Positions 6,998 to 17,634 are shown, counted from the stretch's first letter. The stretch: DNA of 34,766 nucleotides from an uncultured Rhodopila sp. (GCA_903932145.1 CAIZFE010000040.1:1-34766), one strand, 5' to 3'. Notes: generated from the sequence alone by a model not told the origin. A program made the numbers and translations.

Positions 6998-7048
6998 GGG
7001 TTAGATTGGTTCACCCGGGTTCACGCGAATTTAACGATGGTCTAACCC
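6998..7048. repeat. Inverted repeat with internal direct repeat upstream of glgE
   Basis: GGGTTAGA (6998-7005) and TCTAACCC (7041-7048) are perfect 8-base arms. Between them GGTTCAC occurs twice (7008-7014 and 7018-7024), ten bases apart, around the palindrome ACCCGGGT (7013-7020). This could be the terminator of the small gene upstream, or a regulator-binding region for the glgE operon; the ten-base (one helical turn) spacing favours protein binding. Function is unproven. Confidence 0.4.
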
Positions 7049-7068
7049 TGGTTTAATTTTCAGGCGGC

Positions 7069-7093
7069 GGAACCGTCGCCGGTGCGCGGCGTT
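7069..7093 (+). promoter_or_regulatory. EcfG-type promoter of the glucan/trehalose operon
   Basis: GGAAC (7069-7073), exactly 16 bases, CGTT (7090-7093) matches the EcfG consensus perfectly. It is directly upstream of glgE and could drive the six-gene cluster. The predicted transcript start, about 7 bases after CGTT, falls near 7100, only about five bases before the ATG at 7105. Confidence 0.75.
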
Positions 7094-7104
7094 AACGGGG
7101 AGTG

Positions 7105-10100
7105 ATGACTCTCCTCAGGTCCGGCGCGCTCGCTCCTGACACGCTCCGTTATGGCCGGGGCGCGGTCGTCAACATCTATCATCTGCATCCTTTGGTTGCC
7201 GGCCCGTTTGAGACGTGGCCGGCCCTGTTCGCGCGCATAGCGGCGATGGGATTCAGCCACGTTTGTCTCGCTCCTCCCTTCGAACCGGGGACCGGCGGCG
7301 ACATTTTCGTCCACGCCACGTTCGATCGTCTGCATCCCGCCCTTACGTTCTCCGGATCGGTGGACCAGGGCATCGCCCGAATCGCGGACATGGCCGATCG
7401 CGCCGGGCTGCGGTTGATGCTGGATATCGCCCCCGGTCAGGTGGCGATCGCGTCGCCGTTGCATCAGCGCCACCCGGATTGGTTCGGGTCCGCCAGTGGC
7501 CCATGGGTCGCAGACCCACGGCGGCCCCCGAGGCGCACCGATGTCGCGGTCCCAAGGTTCGGTCAGACCGAGGTGGCGGATGCCGTTACAGAATGGTGGA
7601 TCGCCCTCGCGATGCGGTTGGCCGCGGCAGGTGTCGCCGGGTTTCGTTGCCTGACGTTGGATCGCGTCCCACCCTCTTTCTGGCGCCGGCTCACCGCCGC
7701 GTTGCCCGAGGCGTTGTTTCTGGCCTGGACGCCGGGAGCGTCCAACATCCGGGATTTGGCGGGAGTCGGGTTTGATCTGACCTGTGCCTCGGCCGGCCGT
7801 TGGGACGACCGGGCGACCTGGTTCATCAGCGAACACGAGGCGCTAAGCGATGTGGCCCCGGTTTTGGCAACACCCGAACCGTCTTTCCTCGATCGATTGG
7901 TCCAGCACCTTCCCCCGGATGCCGACACGGCGCGGGCCTATCGTTTCGCCCTGGGCGTTGCCGCCGCCACCGCTTCGGGGCTGTTCATCCCGATGGGATT
8001 CGAATGTGCCACCAGTCGCCGCTTTGACGCCGCGCGAGCCACGCCGGCGGATTACCAGGCGGCGCAACAGGATCGGGCCGCCGATCTAAGCCAAGACATT
8101 GCCGCGGCTATCGCCTCGATCGCGAACCTGCCTCCCGTCGAGACGCTTCGTCCGATCACCAGCCCCGCCGCGCCGGTAACCGCCGTGATGCGTTCGGAGG
8201 TGCTGGTGCTGATCAACCCGGACATTGTTCGTTCAGCCCCGATCGGCTTTTCGCTGGCGCCTCTGCCGGCCGTTGCCGGTCAGGCATTCATCGCCGAGGG
8301 CGACACCGGTACGCCATTGCGACCGGGCGAGGTCCGCATGCTACGGTGCCGCCGCACGCCGGACATTGCCGGCGGCGGGTTGGAACTGGCCCGGAAATGG
8401 GCGGAATCCAGCCGCATCGCGATCGAAGCGGTGCTACCCGGCGGCGATTTTCCCGCTAAAACCGTCGTCGGCCGGAGTTTCACCGTCAGCGCCGACATAT
8501 TCGGCGACGGCCATGACGTGCTGGCTGCCGCCTTGCTTTGGCGACCGGCGGATGCGGCGGATTGGCGCCGTGTGCCGATGCACAGGGTGGCCAATGACCG
8601 ATGGGAGGCCTCGATCCGGCCGGATCGCATCGGCCTGTTTCAGTACACTGTTGAAGGTTGGTGGGATCGGTGGGGGACCTTCACGCATGACCTGCACGCC
8701 AAGGTCGCGGCGGGTCAGGACGTGACGCTGGAGATCCGGGAGGGCCGCGATCTGGTTCAGACAGCGCTCGGGCGTGCCGGCGAGACGACGGTTGATCACC
8801 TGCTGTCGGAGGATCTGGCGGACAAGATGCAAGAAGCCGACACCCGCCCGTTCGCCGCCCGGGGTATAGTTCATAAATTGCGGGTTGATCGCCCGGCCGC
8901 CGAATTTGCGAGCTGGTATGAGCTGTTTCCCAGATCGGCCACCGATGACCCCGGGGTCCATGGCACACTCCGCTCCGTCATCGATCGTCTGCAGGACATC
9001 CGGACCATGGGATTTGACGTGCTGTACTTCCCGCCGATCCATCCGATCGGCAGGATCAATCGCAAGGGCCGCAATAACAGTCTGCAAGCGGAGCCATCCG
9101 ACGTCGGCAGCCCCTATGCGATTGGCAGCGCCGAGGGCGGTCACGATGCGATCCATCCAGCCTTGGGTACCCTGGACGATTTCCAGACGCTGGTGCACGC
9201 CGCGCGGCGGAACGGATTGGAACTGGCGCTCGATTTTGCCATCCAGTGCGCGCCGGATCATCCGTGGGTTACTCAGCATCGGGACTGGTTTCGATGGCGC
9301 CCCGATGGCTCCATGCGGTACGCTGAAAATCCGCCAAAGAAGTATGAAGATATCGTCAACCCCGATTTCTACAGCGACGCCTCATTCCCTGCGGTATGGC
9401 TGGCGCTGCGGGATGCGATCCAGTTCTGGGTTGAGCAGGGCGTGCGCATCTTCCGCGTGGACAATCCGCACACGAAGCCATTGCCGTTCTGGCAGTGGAT
9501 GATCGCCGATATCCAAAGCCGCCAACCGGAGGTCCTGTTCCTGTCAGAGGCGTTCACCCGCCCCAAACTGATGTATCGCCTCGCCAAAATCGGCTTTTCC
9601 CAGTCCTATACGTATTTCACATGGCGCAACACCAAGCAGGAACTGACCGAGTATCTCACCGAATTAACCACTCCGCCGGTTGCGGATTTTTTCCGGCCGA
9701 ACTTCTTCGTCAACACCCCGGATATCAATCCGGTTTTCCTGCAGACCTCCGGCCGGGCAGGTTTTCTGATCCGAGCGGCGCTGGCCGCCACGCTGTCCGG
9801 CCTGTGGGGTATTTATTCTGGATTTGAGATCTGTGAGGCGGCCCCGTTGCTGGGACGCGAGGAATATCTGGACTCCGAAAAATATGAGATCAGGCCCAGA
9901 AATTACGAGCAATCCGGCAACATCGTCGCGGAGATTTCCGCTTTAAATCATATCAGACGCCAACATCCGGCCTTGCAATCCCCTCTCGGCCTGACATTCT
10001 ACCCTGCGTACAACGATCTGGTCATTCTATATGGGAAACGTGATCCCATCGACGGCAGCATGGTCCTGGTGGCTGTCAGCCTCGATCCCCATATCGCGCA

Positions 10101-10272
10101 AGAGGCGAATATCGAGGTGCCTCTGTGGGCGTTCGGATTGCCGGACGATGCGGCCATTTCGGCAACCGATCTGATGCGTGGGGGACATTTCATGTGGTTT
10201 GGCAAAAATCAGCATATCCGGCTGGACCCCGCGGATTTGCCGTTCCGCATTTGGCGGCTCGTGGCGCGTTAA
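7105..10272 (+). CDS. glgE: Alpha-1,4-glucan:maltose-1-phosphate maltosyltransferase (GlgE) with an extra N-terminal inactive GH13-like domain
   Basis: GlgE extends alpha-1,4-glucan by maltosyl units from maltose-1-phosphate in the cytoplasm. The protein has 1055 residues against roughly 660-700 for usual GlgE. The catalytic part (about 580-1055) has nucleophile Asp786 (FRVDNPHTKP), acid/base Glu815 (LFLSEAFTRP) and Asp873 (NTPDINP), spaced 29 and 58; Streptomyces GlgE has 29 and 57. A GlgE-type N-domain lies at about 410-580. The first ~400 residues look like another GH13 barrel, with IYHLHPL, GFSHVCLAPPFEP and LMLDIAPGQVA as strand motifs, but the nucleophile position reads FRCLTLDRVP and the acid/base position FLAWTPGAS, so it cannot be catalytic. 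The start is ATG 7105 (GTG 7102 is adjacent); the very short leader after the EcfG-type promoter suggests leaderless translation or a later start. One base separates its stop from the ATG of the next gene. Confidence 0.92.
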   Translation: MTLLRSGALAPDTLRYGRGAVVNIYHLHPLVAGPFETWPALFARIAAMGFSHVCLAPPFEPGTGGDIFVHATFDRLHPALTFSGSVDQGIARIADMADRAGLRLMLDIAPGQVAIASPLHQRHPDWFGSASGPWVADPRRPPRRTDVAVPRFGQTEVADAVTEWWIALAMRLAAAGVAGFRCLTLDRVPPSFWRRLTAALPEALFLAWTPGASNIRDLAGVGFDLTCASAGRWDDRATWFISEHEALSDVAPVLATPEPSFLDRLVQHLPPDADTARAYRFALGVAAATASGLFIPMGFECATSRRFDAARATPADYQAAQQDRAADLSQDIAAAIASIANLPPVETLRPITSPAAPVTAVMRSEVLVLINPDIVRSAPIGFSLAPLPAVAGQAFIAEGDTGTPLRPGEVRMLRCRRTPDIAGGGLELARKWAESSRIAIEAVLPGGDFPAKTVVGRSFTVSADIFGDGHDVLAAALLWRPADAADWRRVPMHRVANDRWEASIRPDRIGLFQYTVEGWWDRWGTFTHDLHAKVAAGQDVTLEIREGRDLVQTALGRAGETTVDHLLSEDLADKMQEADTRPFAARGIVHKLRVDRPAAEFASWYELFPRSATDDPGVHGTLRSVIDRLQDIRTMGFDVLYFPPIHPIGRINRKGRNNSLQAEPSDVGSPYAIGSAEGGHDAIHPALGTLDDFQTLVHAARRNGLELALDFAIQCAPDHPWVTQHRDWFRWRPDGSMRYAENPPKKYEDIVNPDFYSDASFPAVWLALRDAIQFWVEQGVRIFRVDNPHTKPLPFWQWMIADIQSRQPEVLFLSEAFTRPKLMYRLAKIGFSQSYTYFTWRNTKQELTEYLTELTTPPVADFFRPNFFVNTPDINPVFLQTSGRAGFLIRAALAATLSGLWGIYSGFEICEAAPLLGREEYLDSEKYEIRPRNYEQSGNIVAEISALNHIRRQHPALQSPLGLTFYPAYNDLVILYGKRDPIDGSMVLVAVSLDPHIAQEANIEVPLWAFGLPDDAAISATDLMRGGHFMWFGKNQHIRLDPADLPFRIWRLVAR

Positions 10273-10273
10273 G

Positions 10274-13200
10274 ATGAACGTTGTTCATCCGCGCCCGCAC
10301 ATAGTTCCCCCGATAGTAGATGCTGATCCGTTATGGTATAAGGATGCCATCATCTATCAGCTTCACATCAAGTCCTTTTTCGATGCCAATAACGACGGCA
10401 TCGGTGATTTTGCCGGACTGATCGCGAGGCTCGATTATATCGCTGAACTTGGGGTGAACACGATTTGGTTGCTGCCGTTTTATCCGTCGCCTCGACTGGA
10501 CGACGGCTATGACATTGCCGACTATCGCGGCGTCCATTCCGATTACGGCACACTTGCGGATGTGAAGCGGTTTATCGCGGCGGCTCACGACAGAGGCATT
10601 CGCGTCATCGCCGAATTGGTGGTCAACCATACCTCCGACCAGCATCCGTGGTTCCAGCGCGCCCGCCTGGCCAAACCGGGATCGATGTACCGTGACTTCT
10701 ATGTCTGGTCACCCGATGATCGAAAATATGCCGGGACGCGTATTATCTTTGTGGACTCGGAACGGTCGAACTGGAGCTGGGATGAAACCGCCAAGGCGTA
10801 TTACTGGCACCGCTTCTACCACCATCAGCCCGATCTGAACTACGACAATCCGCGCGTGATGCGGGAGGTTCTGGCGGTGCTGCGCTACTGGGCGGAACTG
10901 GGCATTGATGGTTTGCGGCTGGACGCGGTCCCCTATCTGGTCGAGCGCGAAGGTACCAACAACGAAAACCTGCCGGAAACCCACGCGGTTTTGAAACGAA
11001 TTCGCGCGGAAATGACCGCTCTGTATCCGGATAAGATGTTGTTGGCGGAGGCCAACCAGTGGCCGGAGGATACCAAGGATTATTTCGGCGACGGTGACGA
11101 ATGCCACATGGCATTCCATTTCCCGCTGATGCCCCGCATGTACATGGCGATCGCGCGGGAAGATCGTTTCCCGATCACCGATATTCTGCGGCAGACCCCC
11201 GACATTCCTGCGAGCTGTCAGTGGGCGATCTTCCTGCGCAACCATGATGAACTGACATTGGAGATGGTGACCCAGTCCGAACGCGACTTCCTGTGGGAAA
11301 CCTATGCCGCCGACCGTCGCGCCAGGATCAATCTCGGTATTCGCCGCCGCCTCGCCCCGTTGCTGGAACATGACCGGCGGCGTATCGAGTTGATGAACTA
11401 CCTGTTGCTGTCGATGCCGGGCACGCCGGTGATCTATTACGGCGACGAAATTGGGATGGGGGACAACATCCACCTGGGTGACCGCAACGGCGTCCGCACG
11501 CCGATGCAATGGTCGCCCGATCGCAATGGCGGCTTTTCCCGGGTGGCAGATCCGTCCAGACTGGTGCTGCCGATGGTGATGGACCCGCTGTACGCCTATC
11601 AGAGCGTCAATGTCGAATCGCAGGCGTCCGACCCGCATTCGTTGCTGATGTGGATGCGGCGAACCATCGCCATCCGTCGGCAGTACCAGGTGTTCGGCCG
11701 CGGATCATACCGTTTGCTGTATCCGAAAAACCGCAAAATTCTTGCCTATCTGCGCGAATACGAAGGCACGACGATCCTGTGCGTCGCCAACCTGTCGCGC
11801 ACCCCGCAGGCGGTTGAGTTGGACCTGTCGGAGTTCCAGGCGCGGGTTCCCATCGAGTTGGATGGTCACTCGCAATTTCCGCCGATCGGACAATTGCCTT
11901 ACATGCTGACCCTACCGCCGTACGGCTTCTACTGGTTCCTGTTATCCGAAGCCGACGACTGGCCGTCCCTCCATATCCCCGCGCCGGAACCCATGCCCGA
12001 ATACCAGACAATCGTCATGCGTCAGACCCTCTATGACGCCGTCCTCGCGGCACGCGCGGTGATCGAGCGTGACGTGCTGCCGCAATACCTCGCCATGCGC
12101 CGCTGGTTCGGCATGAAGGATCAGGTGTTACGATCCGCTCGCATCGCCCTGATGACACGGGTGCCATCCAACGACGCGGTGCTGATGGAGATCGAAACCG
12201 AAACGGCATCCGGCAGCGCCCGTTGGCTGCTGCCGCTAGGTATCGTCTGGGATGATGCGACCGTGCCGCCGTTGCAATCGCAACTGGCGCTGGCCCGCGT
12301 CCGGCGCGGGGCGAAAGTCGGCTTGCTGACCGATGCTTTCGCGTTACCCGCGTTCCCGCGGGTCGTGTTGGCTGGCCTGGCTCAGAAGGATATCATCGCC
12401 ACTGAACACGGCATGATCCGGTTTGAGCCGACAGCCCGTATGGCCGAGATCGTCGTGCCCGACGGCGTTGAAATGAACTGGATCTCAGCGGAACAGTCGA
12501 ATTCCTCCGTCATCGTCGGCGACGTCGCCATCATTAAAATGTTTCGCCGGGTAACGGACGGCCCGCACCCGGAAGCCGAGATGGGCCGATACCTGACCGA
12601 TCAGGGATTCGCCAACACACCGGCTCTGTTGGGCGAAGTCGTGCGCGTCGATCCGGACGGCACCCGCCATGCGCTGGCCATCGCCCAGGCATTCCTTCGC
12701 AACCAGGGTGACGCGTGGATTTGGACGACCGACCTGCTTCTGCGCGGACTGTCCGATATCGCCGGCGGCGATGAAGCCGCGGCTGGCGATGCCGCCAGCC
12801 ACGCCGACTACGTGCGTTTTGCCGGGCTGCTCGGGCAACGAGTCGGGGAAATGCACATGGTCCTGGCGCGCCCGAGCGGCAATCCGGAATTCGCGCCGGA
12901 AACCGGAACCGCGGCCACGGTGGCGTTATTCGGCGATCGGGCGTTGAGCCAACTTCAGGCCGCCTGGCGTGTCCTGCAAACCTCAACCGAACCCGATCGC
13001 GGCTTCGTGGAGGCGACGTACGAAGCCTTGTGCGCAGCCCTCCCGGGGCTGGCCCAAGCCGCCGTCGGAACGACACTGACCCGTATCCATGGCGACCTGC
13101 ATCTGGGTCAGGTGCTTGTCTGCAACGGCGACGTTGCCATCATCGACTTCGAGGGAGAGCCCGCCAAACCGGTGGAACTCCGCCGCCGCAAGGACCACCC

Positions 13201-13555
13201 GTTACGCGATGTCGCCGGCATGATCCGGTCGTTTGATTACGCCGCGGCCGTGGTGAAGCGGCGCAGCCTGGCGAGCCACGCTCATCTGGCGGATGAGCAG
13301 GTGAACCAGTTCCTGGAAAGCTTCGTTGAACGGGCAACCGAAGCGTTCCTGGCGGGTTACCGGGACGCTGTTGCATCCGATGCCGGGCAGGCGCCTATTG
13401 CGCTCGATACGAGGTTGCTCGATTTGTTCTTGATCGAAAAGGCAGCGTATGAGGTGGTCTATGAGGCAGCCAATCGTCCGGCCTGGGTCGATGTGCCGTT
13501 GCACGGACTGGTCCGCCGAACGCGCCTTCTGCTCGGAGTTGAGGCTGTCGCATGA
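10274..13555 (+). CDS. treS: Trehalose synthase-maltokinase fusion (TreS-Mak/Pep2)
   Basis: The fused protein of 1093 residues isomerises trehalose to maltose and phosphorylates maltose with ATP, feeding maltose-1-phosphate to GlgE. Residues 1-540 are GH13 trehalose synthase: start [20 protein letters not shown], nucleophile Asp217 ([10 protein letters not shown]), acid/base Glu259 ([11 protein letters not shown]), Asp325 (RNHDEL), then [10 protein letters not shown] and RTPMQWS. Residues ~590-1093 are the aminoglycoside-phosphotransferase-like maltokinase: N-cap ([12 protein letters not shown]), catalytic loop HGDLHLGQ with His939/Asp941 and metal-binding Asp958 in DFEGEP. Fusions of this kind are common in proteobacteria, whereas mycobacteria encode the two parts separately. 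The stop overlaps the glgB start (ATGA), indicating translational coupling. The gene is sometimes listed as treS with a putative-kinase domain. Confidence 0.95.
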   Translation: MNVVHPRPHIVPPIVDADPLWYKDAIIYQLHIKSFFDANNDGIGDFAGLIARLDYIAELGVNTIWLLPFYPSPRLDDGYDIADYRGVHSDYGTLADVKRFIAAAHDRGIRVIAELVVNHTSDQHPWFQRARLAKPGSMYRDFYVWSPDDRKYAGTRIIFVDSERSNWSWDETAKAYYWHRFYHHQPDLNYDNPRVMREVLAVLRYWAELGIDGLRLDAVPYLVEREGTNNENLPETHAVLKRIRAEMTALYPDKMLLAEANQWPEDTKDYFGDGDECHMAFHFPLMPRMYMAIAREDRFPITDILRQTPDIPASCQWAIFLRNHDELTLEMVTQSERDFLWETYAADRRARINLGIRRRLAPLLEHDRRRIELMNYLLLSMPGTPVIYYGDEIGMGDNIHLGDRNGVRTPMQWSPDRNGGFSRVADPSRLVLPMVMDPLYAYQSVNVESQASDPHSLLMWMRRTIAIRRQYQVFGRGSYRLLYPKNRKILAYLREYEGTTILCVANLSRTPQAVELDLSEFQARVPIELDGHSQFPPIGQLPYMLTLPPYGFYWFLLSEADDWPSLHIPAPEPMPEYQTIVMRQTLYDAVLAARAVIERDVLPQYLAMRRWFGMKDQVLRSARIALMTRVPSNDAVLMEIETETASGSARWLLPLGIVWDDATVPPLQSQLALARVRRGAKVGLLTDAFALPAFPRVVLAGLAQKDIIATEHGMIRFEPTARMAEIVVPDGVEMNWISAEQSNSSVIVGDVAIIKMFRRVTDGPHPEAEMGRYLTDQGFANTPALLGEVVRVDPDGTRHALAIAQAFLRNQGDAWIWTTDLLLRGLSDIAGGDEAAAGDAASHADYVRFAGLLGQRVGEMHMVLARPSGNPEFAPETGTAATVALFGDRALSQLQAAWRVLQTSTEPDRGFVEATYEALCAALPGLAQAAVGTTLTRIHGDLHLGQVLVCNGDVAIIDFEGEPAKPVELRRRKDHPLRDVAGMIRSFDYAAAVVKRRSLASHAHLADEQVNQFLESFVERATEAFLAGYRDAVASDAGQAPIALDTRLLDLFLIEKAAYEVVYEAANRPAWVDVPLHGLVRRTRLLLGVEAVA

Positions 13556-15750
13556 ATGATGCCGTTGCTGTCCCGTCGATCTCACCCACGCAGGCCTGGC
13601 AATTATCCGCTGGTTGCCTGCGTGATCCGTTCGCGGTTCTGGGACCATTCGACGCCGACCCGGGGCGGATCGTTCGCGCCTTTCTTCCGGGTGCAAAGGG
13701 TGTGGACGTCATCGCCCGAACCGACGGCCGGCATCTGGGGACGCTGACACGCGGGAAACCCGACGGCTTGTTCGCGGGGCGGGTGGAAAGCCACGACCCG
13801 TACTGCTTTCGCATTCAATGGCAGGACGCGATACAAGAAATCGAAGATTCCTACAGCTTCGATCTGTTGTTGAGCGAAACCGACCTGCATTTGTTTAATG
13901 AAGGTCGGCTGTTCGAGATCGCCTTTACCCTCGGCGCCAACCCGATGACGATCGATGGCGTGCGCGGAGTGCGGTTCGCCGTCTGGGCGCCCAACGCGCA
14001 GGCTGTGTCGGTCATCGGTGACTTCAACACCTGGGACAACCGGCGTCACCCGATGCGGCTGCGCTACCCGTCCGGGGTATGGGAATTGTTCGTTCCGCGC
14101 GTCGGTCCGCACGCTCGGTATAAATTCGCGATGGTCGGAGCGGATGGCGTGCGTCTGCCCGATAAAGCCGACCCGTTGGCGAAATCGGCGGAGGCAGCCC
14201 CGGCCACCGGCTCGATCGTTGTCGATCCGGTTCCGTATGTCTGGCATGACGAAACCTGGATGCAGACTCGCGCTTCCCGGCACACCGCCGCCGCACCCAT
14301 TTCGGTGTATGAGGTCCATGCCGCGTCCTGGTTTCGTCCCGGACCCGATCTGACGGCAAGCTGGGACGAGTTGACCGGCCGGCTGGTTCCCTATGTTCAG
14401 GACCTTGGGTTTACCCACGTCGAACTCATGCCGGTTGCGGAACATCCGTTCGGCGGCTCGTGGGGCTACCAGCCGCTCGGGCTGTTTGCACCCTCCGGCC
14501 GTTTTGGTTCGCCGGATGGCTTTTGCCGGTTTGTCGATGCCTGCCATGCTGCCGGTATCGGGGTGATTATCGACTGGGTGCCGGCGCATTTTCCGGGCGA
14601 TGCTCATGGATTGGTTCAGTTCGACGGCACGCCGCTGTTCGAACATGCCGACCCGAAGGAGGGGTTCCATCAGGACTGGAACACATTCATCTACAATTTT
14701 GGCCGCCGGGAAGTGCAAGGCTTTCTGATCGCCAGCGGTGTGCACTGGCTGGAACACTTCCACGTTGATGCGCTGCGCGTCGATGCCGTCGCTTCGATGC
14801 TGTACCGGGATTACAGCCGCAAACAGGGCGAATGGATTCCGAACATCTATGGCGGGCGGGAAAATCTGGAAGCGATCGGCTTCCTGCGCCACTTCAACGC
14901 GGTGGTGGCGGAACGCTGCCCTGGTGCGATGACCATCGCTGAGGAATCCACTGCATGGCCGGGGGTTTCACGCCCGATCAAAGATGGCGGCCTGGGTTTC
15001 ACGTTTAAGTGGAACATGGGCTGGATGCATGACACGTTACACTACATGGAGTGTGACCCGGTTTATCGGAAATTCCACCACAACGAAATGACCTTCGGTT
15101 TGCTGTATGCGTTCTCGGAGAATTTCGTTTTGCCGCTGTCGCATGACGAGGTCGTGTATGGCAAAGGATCGCTGATCCAAAAAATGCCGGGTGACGACTG
15201 GCAGCGGTTTGCCAATTTGCGCTGCTATTTTGGTTTCATGTGGGCGCACCCTGGCAAGAAGCTGATTTTCATGGGCGGTGAGATCGCCCAATGGCGCGAA
15301 TGGAATCACGATACTGCGATTGACTGGGATTTGTTGGATCAACCGAGGCATCGTGGCATTCAGACACTGGTGCGCGACCTGAACGGGTTCTATCGTCAGC
15401 ATACCGCGCTGCATCAAAGGGATTCCGTATCGACGGGGTTCCGCTGGGTCATCGGCGATGATTCCGCGAATTCAGTCTTTGCGTTCCTGCGGCAAGGAAA
15501 TGAAGACGGCCAGTTTGTCCTGGTCGTCTGTAACATGACGCCGGTGCCGCGGTTCGGATATGGGATTGGAGTCCCTCGGCCCGGCTATTGGCGGGAGTTA
15601 TTGAATACCGATGCGGGCATCTATGGCGGCTCCAACCTGGGCAATGCCGGCGGCGTCGATACGGTGCCCTCTCAATTGCATGGAGAGGCACAGGCGGTGT
15701 TTCTCACGTTGCCGCCTCTTTCGACGATCTTTTTGTCCACAGGCACTTAA
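13552..15750 (+). CDS. glgB: 1,4-alpha-glucan branching enzyme (GlgB)
   Basis: GlgB cuts alpha-1,4 chains and rejoins them as alpha-1,6 branches, here acting on GlgE-made glucan. The protein has 732 residues, near the 728 of E. coli GlgB. It has an N-terminal N1 domain (1-120), a CBM48 domain (about 125-225, [20 protein letters not shown]), the GH13 barrel and a C-terminal beta domain. The triad is Asp411 ([10 protein letters not shown]), Glu464 (IAEESTAWP) and Asp532 ([10 protein letters not shown]); the intervals of 53 and 68 are the same as in E. coli (405, 458, 526). It starts inside the treS-mak stop codon. A 168-base gap with its own EcfG-type promoter follows before treZ. Confidence 0.97.
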   Translation: MNDAVAVPSISPTQAWQLSAGCLRDPFAVLGPFDADPGRIVRAFLPGAKGVDVIARTDGRHLGTLTRGKPDGLFAGRVESHDPYCFRIQWQDAIQEIEDSYSFDLLLSETDLHLFNEGRLFEIAFTLGANPMTIDGVRGVRFAVWAPNAQAVSVIGDFNTWDNRRHPMRLRYPSGVWELFVPRVGPHARYKFAMVGADGVRLPDKADPLAKSAEAAPATGSIVVDPVPYVWHDETWMQTRASRHTAAAPISVYEVHAASWFRPGPDLTASWDELTGRLVPYVQDLGFTHVELMPVAEHPFGGSWGYQPLGLFAPSGRFGSPDGFCRFVDACHAAGIGVIIDWVPAHFPGDAHGLVQFDGTPLFEHADPKEGFHQDWNTFIYNFGRREVQGFLIASGVHWLEHFHVDALRVDAVASMLYRDYSRKQGEWIPNIYGGRENLEAIGFLRHFNAVVAERCPGAMTIAEESTAWPGVSRPIKDGGLGFTFKWNMGWMHDTLHYMECDPVYRKFHHNEMTFGLLYAFSENFVLPLSHDEVVYGKGSLIQKMPGDDWQRFANLRCYFGFMWAHPGKKLIFMGGEIAQWREWNHDTAIDWDLLDQPRHRGIQTLVRDLNGFYRQHTALHQRDSVSTGFRWVIGDDSANSVFAFLRQGNEDGQFVLVVCNMTPVPRFGYGIGVPRPGYWRELLNTDAGIYGGSNLGNAGGVDTVPSQLHGEAQAVFLTLPPLSTIFLSTGT

Positions 15751-15822
15751 GCGTCCGGTTTCTGCTCCGACGACTTCCAAACAGAGCGTTCGGCGCTGCC
15801 GTGAGACTATCTCTCCGCCGAA

Positions 15823-15847
15823 GGAACGGGATCGGCCGATGACCGTT
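15823..15847 (+). promoter_or_regulatory. Internal EcfG-type promoter upstream of treZ
   Basis: GGAAC (15823-15827), 16 bases, CGTT (15844-15847) is a third perfect EcfG match in the window, placed in the only sizeable gap (15751-15918) of the glucan/trehalose cluster. A transcript from near 15854 would cover treZ, malQ and treY, so the trehalose-forming half can be induced independently of the glucan-forming half. Confidence 0.72.
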
Positions 15848-15918
15848 GTCAATGCTTGAAGGCAACGGTGTCGGGTTCGGTGCCTGTTGGTCCCGCGGCT
15901 TGGGTAAGGAAAGCGGAT

Positions 15919-17634
15919 ATGGAAAAAATCTTAGAGTCCGCTTGCGGATTTGGGGCCCGGCGGTTGACCGCCGGTTCGGTTAGATTCCGCCTGTGGGCGC
16001 CGGTCCAGGAAACGGTTTCAGTTGCGTTCGAATCAGGGGACCTGTTGCCGATGCACCGTTCCATCGACGGTTGGTTCGAAGCAGTCGCGGACGTGCCAGA
16101 TGGCACGGCATATCGCTATCGGTTGGCGGATGGCCTGTTGATTCCTGATCCGGCATCCACCGGTCAGTGTGACGACGTCCATGGTGCGAGCGTGGTGGGA
16201 AGCGGTCATTACGTATGGCAGCATCCGGAATGGCTTGGCCGCCCCTGGACGGAGGCGGTGCTGTACGAGGTTCATCCCGGAACGGCGGGCGGCTTCTGTG
16301 CGATCCGCGACGATTTGCCGCGCCTGAAGGCCCTGGGCGTTACGGCAGTGGAACTGATGCCCGTCGCGGCTTTTCCGGGCCGGCGGAACTGGGGGTATGA
16401 TGGTGTGCTGCCTTATGCTCCCGATCGGACCTACGGGACCCCGGAGGATCTGAAGTCATTGATCGACACCGCCCATGGCCTGGGGCTGATGATGTTCCTG
16501 GACGTGGTCTATAATCACTTTGGTCCTGACGGAAATTATCTCGCGGCCTATGCGCCGCAATTCTTTCGCGATGATGTGAACACCCCGTGGGGGCCGGCCA
16601 TCGACTTCCGCCGGCCGGAAGTCCGTGATTATTTCACATGCAACGTTTTGATGTGGCTACAGGACTACCGCTTCGACGGTCTGCGATTCGACGCGGTGCA
16701 CGCCATTCAGGACCAGGACTGGGTGGAGGAAATGGCTGCTTCGGTGCGATCCGCCATCGGCGATCGCCATGTTCATCTGGTTCTGGAACACCACAACGCT
16801 GCTGCGCTGTTGCGCACATCGGCCGATGCGCAGTGGAACGATGACGGCCACAACGTGCTGCACGTTTTGCTCACGGACGAAGATGGCGGCTATTACGCCG
16901 ACTATGCAAACGACCCCGCCGCGAAACTGGCTCGGGTTTTGTCAGACGGTTGGATCTACCAGGGTGAGACGTCGGCCTACCTGCAGGCGCCGCGCGGTGA
17001 GCCATGTTCGGACCTGCCGCCATACGCACATGTCCTATTCCTGCAAAATCACGATCAGATTGGAAACAGAGCATTTGGCGAGCGACTGACGTCGTTGGCG
17101 GGCGTGGCGGCAATGGATGCGGCGATCGCGCTGCAAATCCTCTGTCCGCAAATACCGTTGCTGTTCATGGGCGAGGAAACCGGGTCGCGTACGCCATTTT
17201 TGTTCTTTACCGATCATCACGACGCTCTGGCGGACACGGTGCGCGAAGGGCGGCGGAAAGAATTTGCCGGTTTTGTTCAATTCGCCGACCCGGCGCAGCG
17301 TGAGCGCATTCCCGATCCGAATGCGGTTTCGACATTTACGGCCTCTTTTCCCCAACCGGACGCGCCGGATCGTTTTGAATTCTACCAACACCTGATCGCG
17401 CTGCGCATGGCAGAGATCGTTCCGCGCCTTCCCGGCGCCACCTCGCTGGGCGCCGAACCGATCGGCCCGAAAGCGGTCCGCGCCCGTTGGATGATGGGGG
17501 ATGGCACCAGGCTAACGATCATTACCAATCTGGGGCCGGAAATCCTTCCGGTTGACGCGCCAACCGGGCGCTTGCTGTTCAAGACCGCGGAAGCTGCTCC
17601 AATGACGGCCGCGTATCTGGAGGATGCCGCATGA
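15919..17634 (+). CDS. treZ: Malto-oligosyltrehalose trehalohydrolase (TreZ)
   Basis: TreZ releases free trehalose from maltooligosyl-trehalose made by TreY. The protein has 571 residues: an N-terminal CBM48-like domain (about 8-95, VRFRLWAPVQETVSVAFE), the GH13 barrel with VLYEVHPGT and DVVYNHFGPDGNY, and a C-terminal beta domain. The triad is Asp258 (GLRFDAVHAI), Glu290 (LVLEHHNA) and Asp379 (QNHDQIGNR), close to the 255/286/380 of Sulfolobus TreZ. ATG 15919 is chosen for the AAGGA site about eight bases upstream; the open frame extends to a TTG at 15856 with no ribosome site, almost on the predicted transcript start, and is rejected. The stop overlaps the malQ start (ATGA). Confidence 0.95.
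   Translation: MEKILESACGFGARRLTAGSVRFRLWAPVQETVSVAFESGDLLPMHRSIDGWFEAVADVPDGTAYRYRLADGLLIPDPASTGQCDDVHGASVVGSGHYVWQHPEWLGRPWTEAVLYEVHPGTAGGFCAIRDDLPRLKALGVTAVELMPVAAFPGRRNWGYDGVLPYAPDRTYGTPEDLKSLIDTAHGLGLMMFLDVVYNHFGPDGNYLAAYAPQFFRDDVNTPWGPAIDFRRPEVRDYFTCNVLMWLQDYRFDGLRFDAVHAIQDQDWVEEMAASVRSAIGDRHVHLVLEHHNAAALLRTSADAQWNDDGHNVLHVLLTDEDGGYYADYANDPAAKLARVLSDGWIYQGETSAYLQAPRGEPCSDLPPYAHVLFLQNHDQIGNRAFGERLTSLAGVAAMDAAIALQILCPQIPLLFMGEETGSRTPFLFFTDHHDALADTVREGRRKEFAGFVQFADPAQRERIPDPNAVSTFTASFPQPDAPDRFEFYQHLIALRMAEIVPRLPGATSLGAEPIGPKAVRARWMMGDGTRLTIITNLGPEILPVDAPTGRLLFKTAEAAPMTAAYLEDAA

Noticed and set aside
15856..15918. TTG start for treZ 63 bases upstream
   Set aside because: No ribosome site, nearly on the predicted transcript start, and the added residues are not part of the family.
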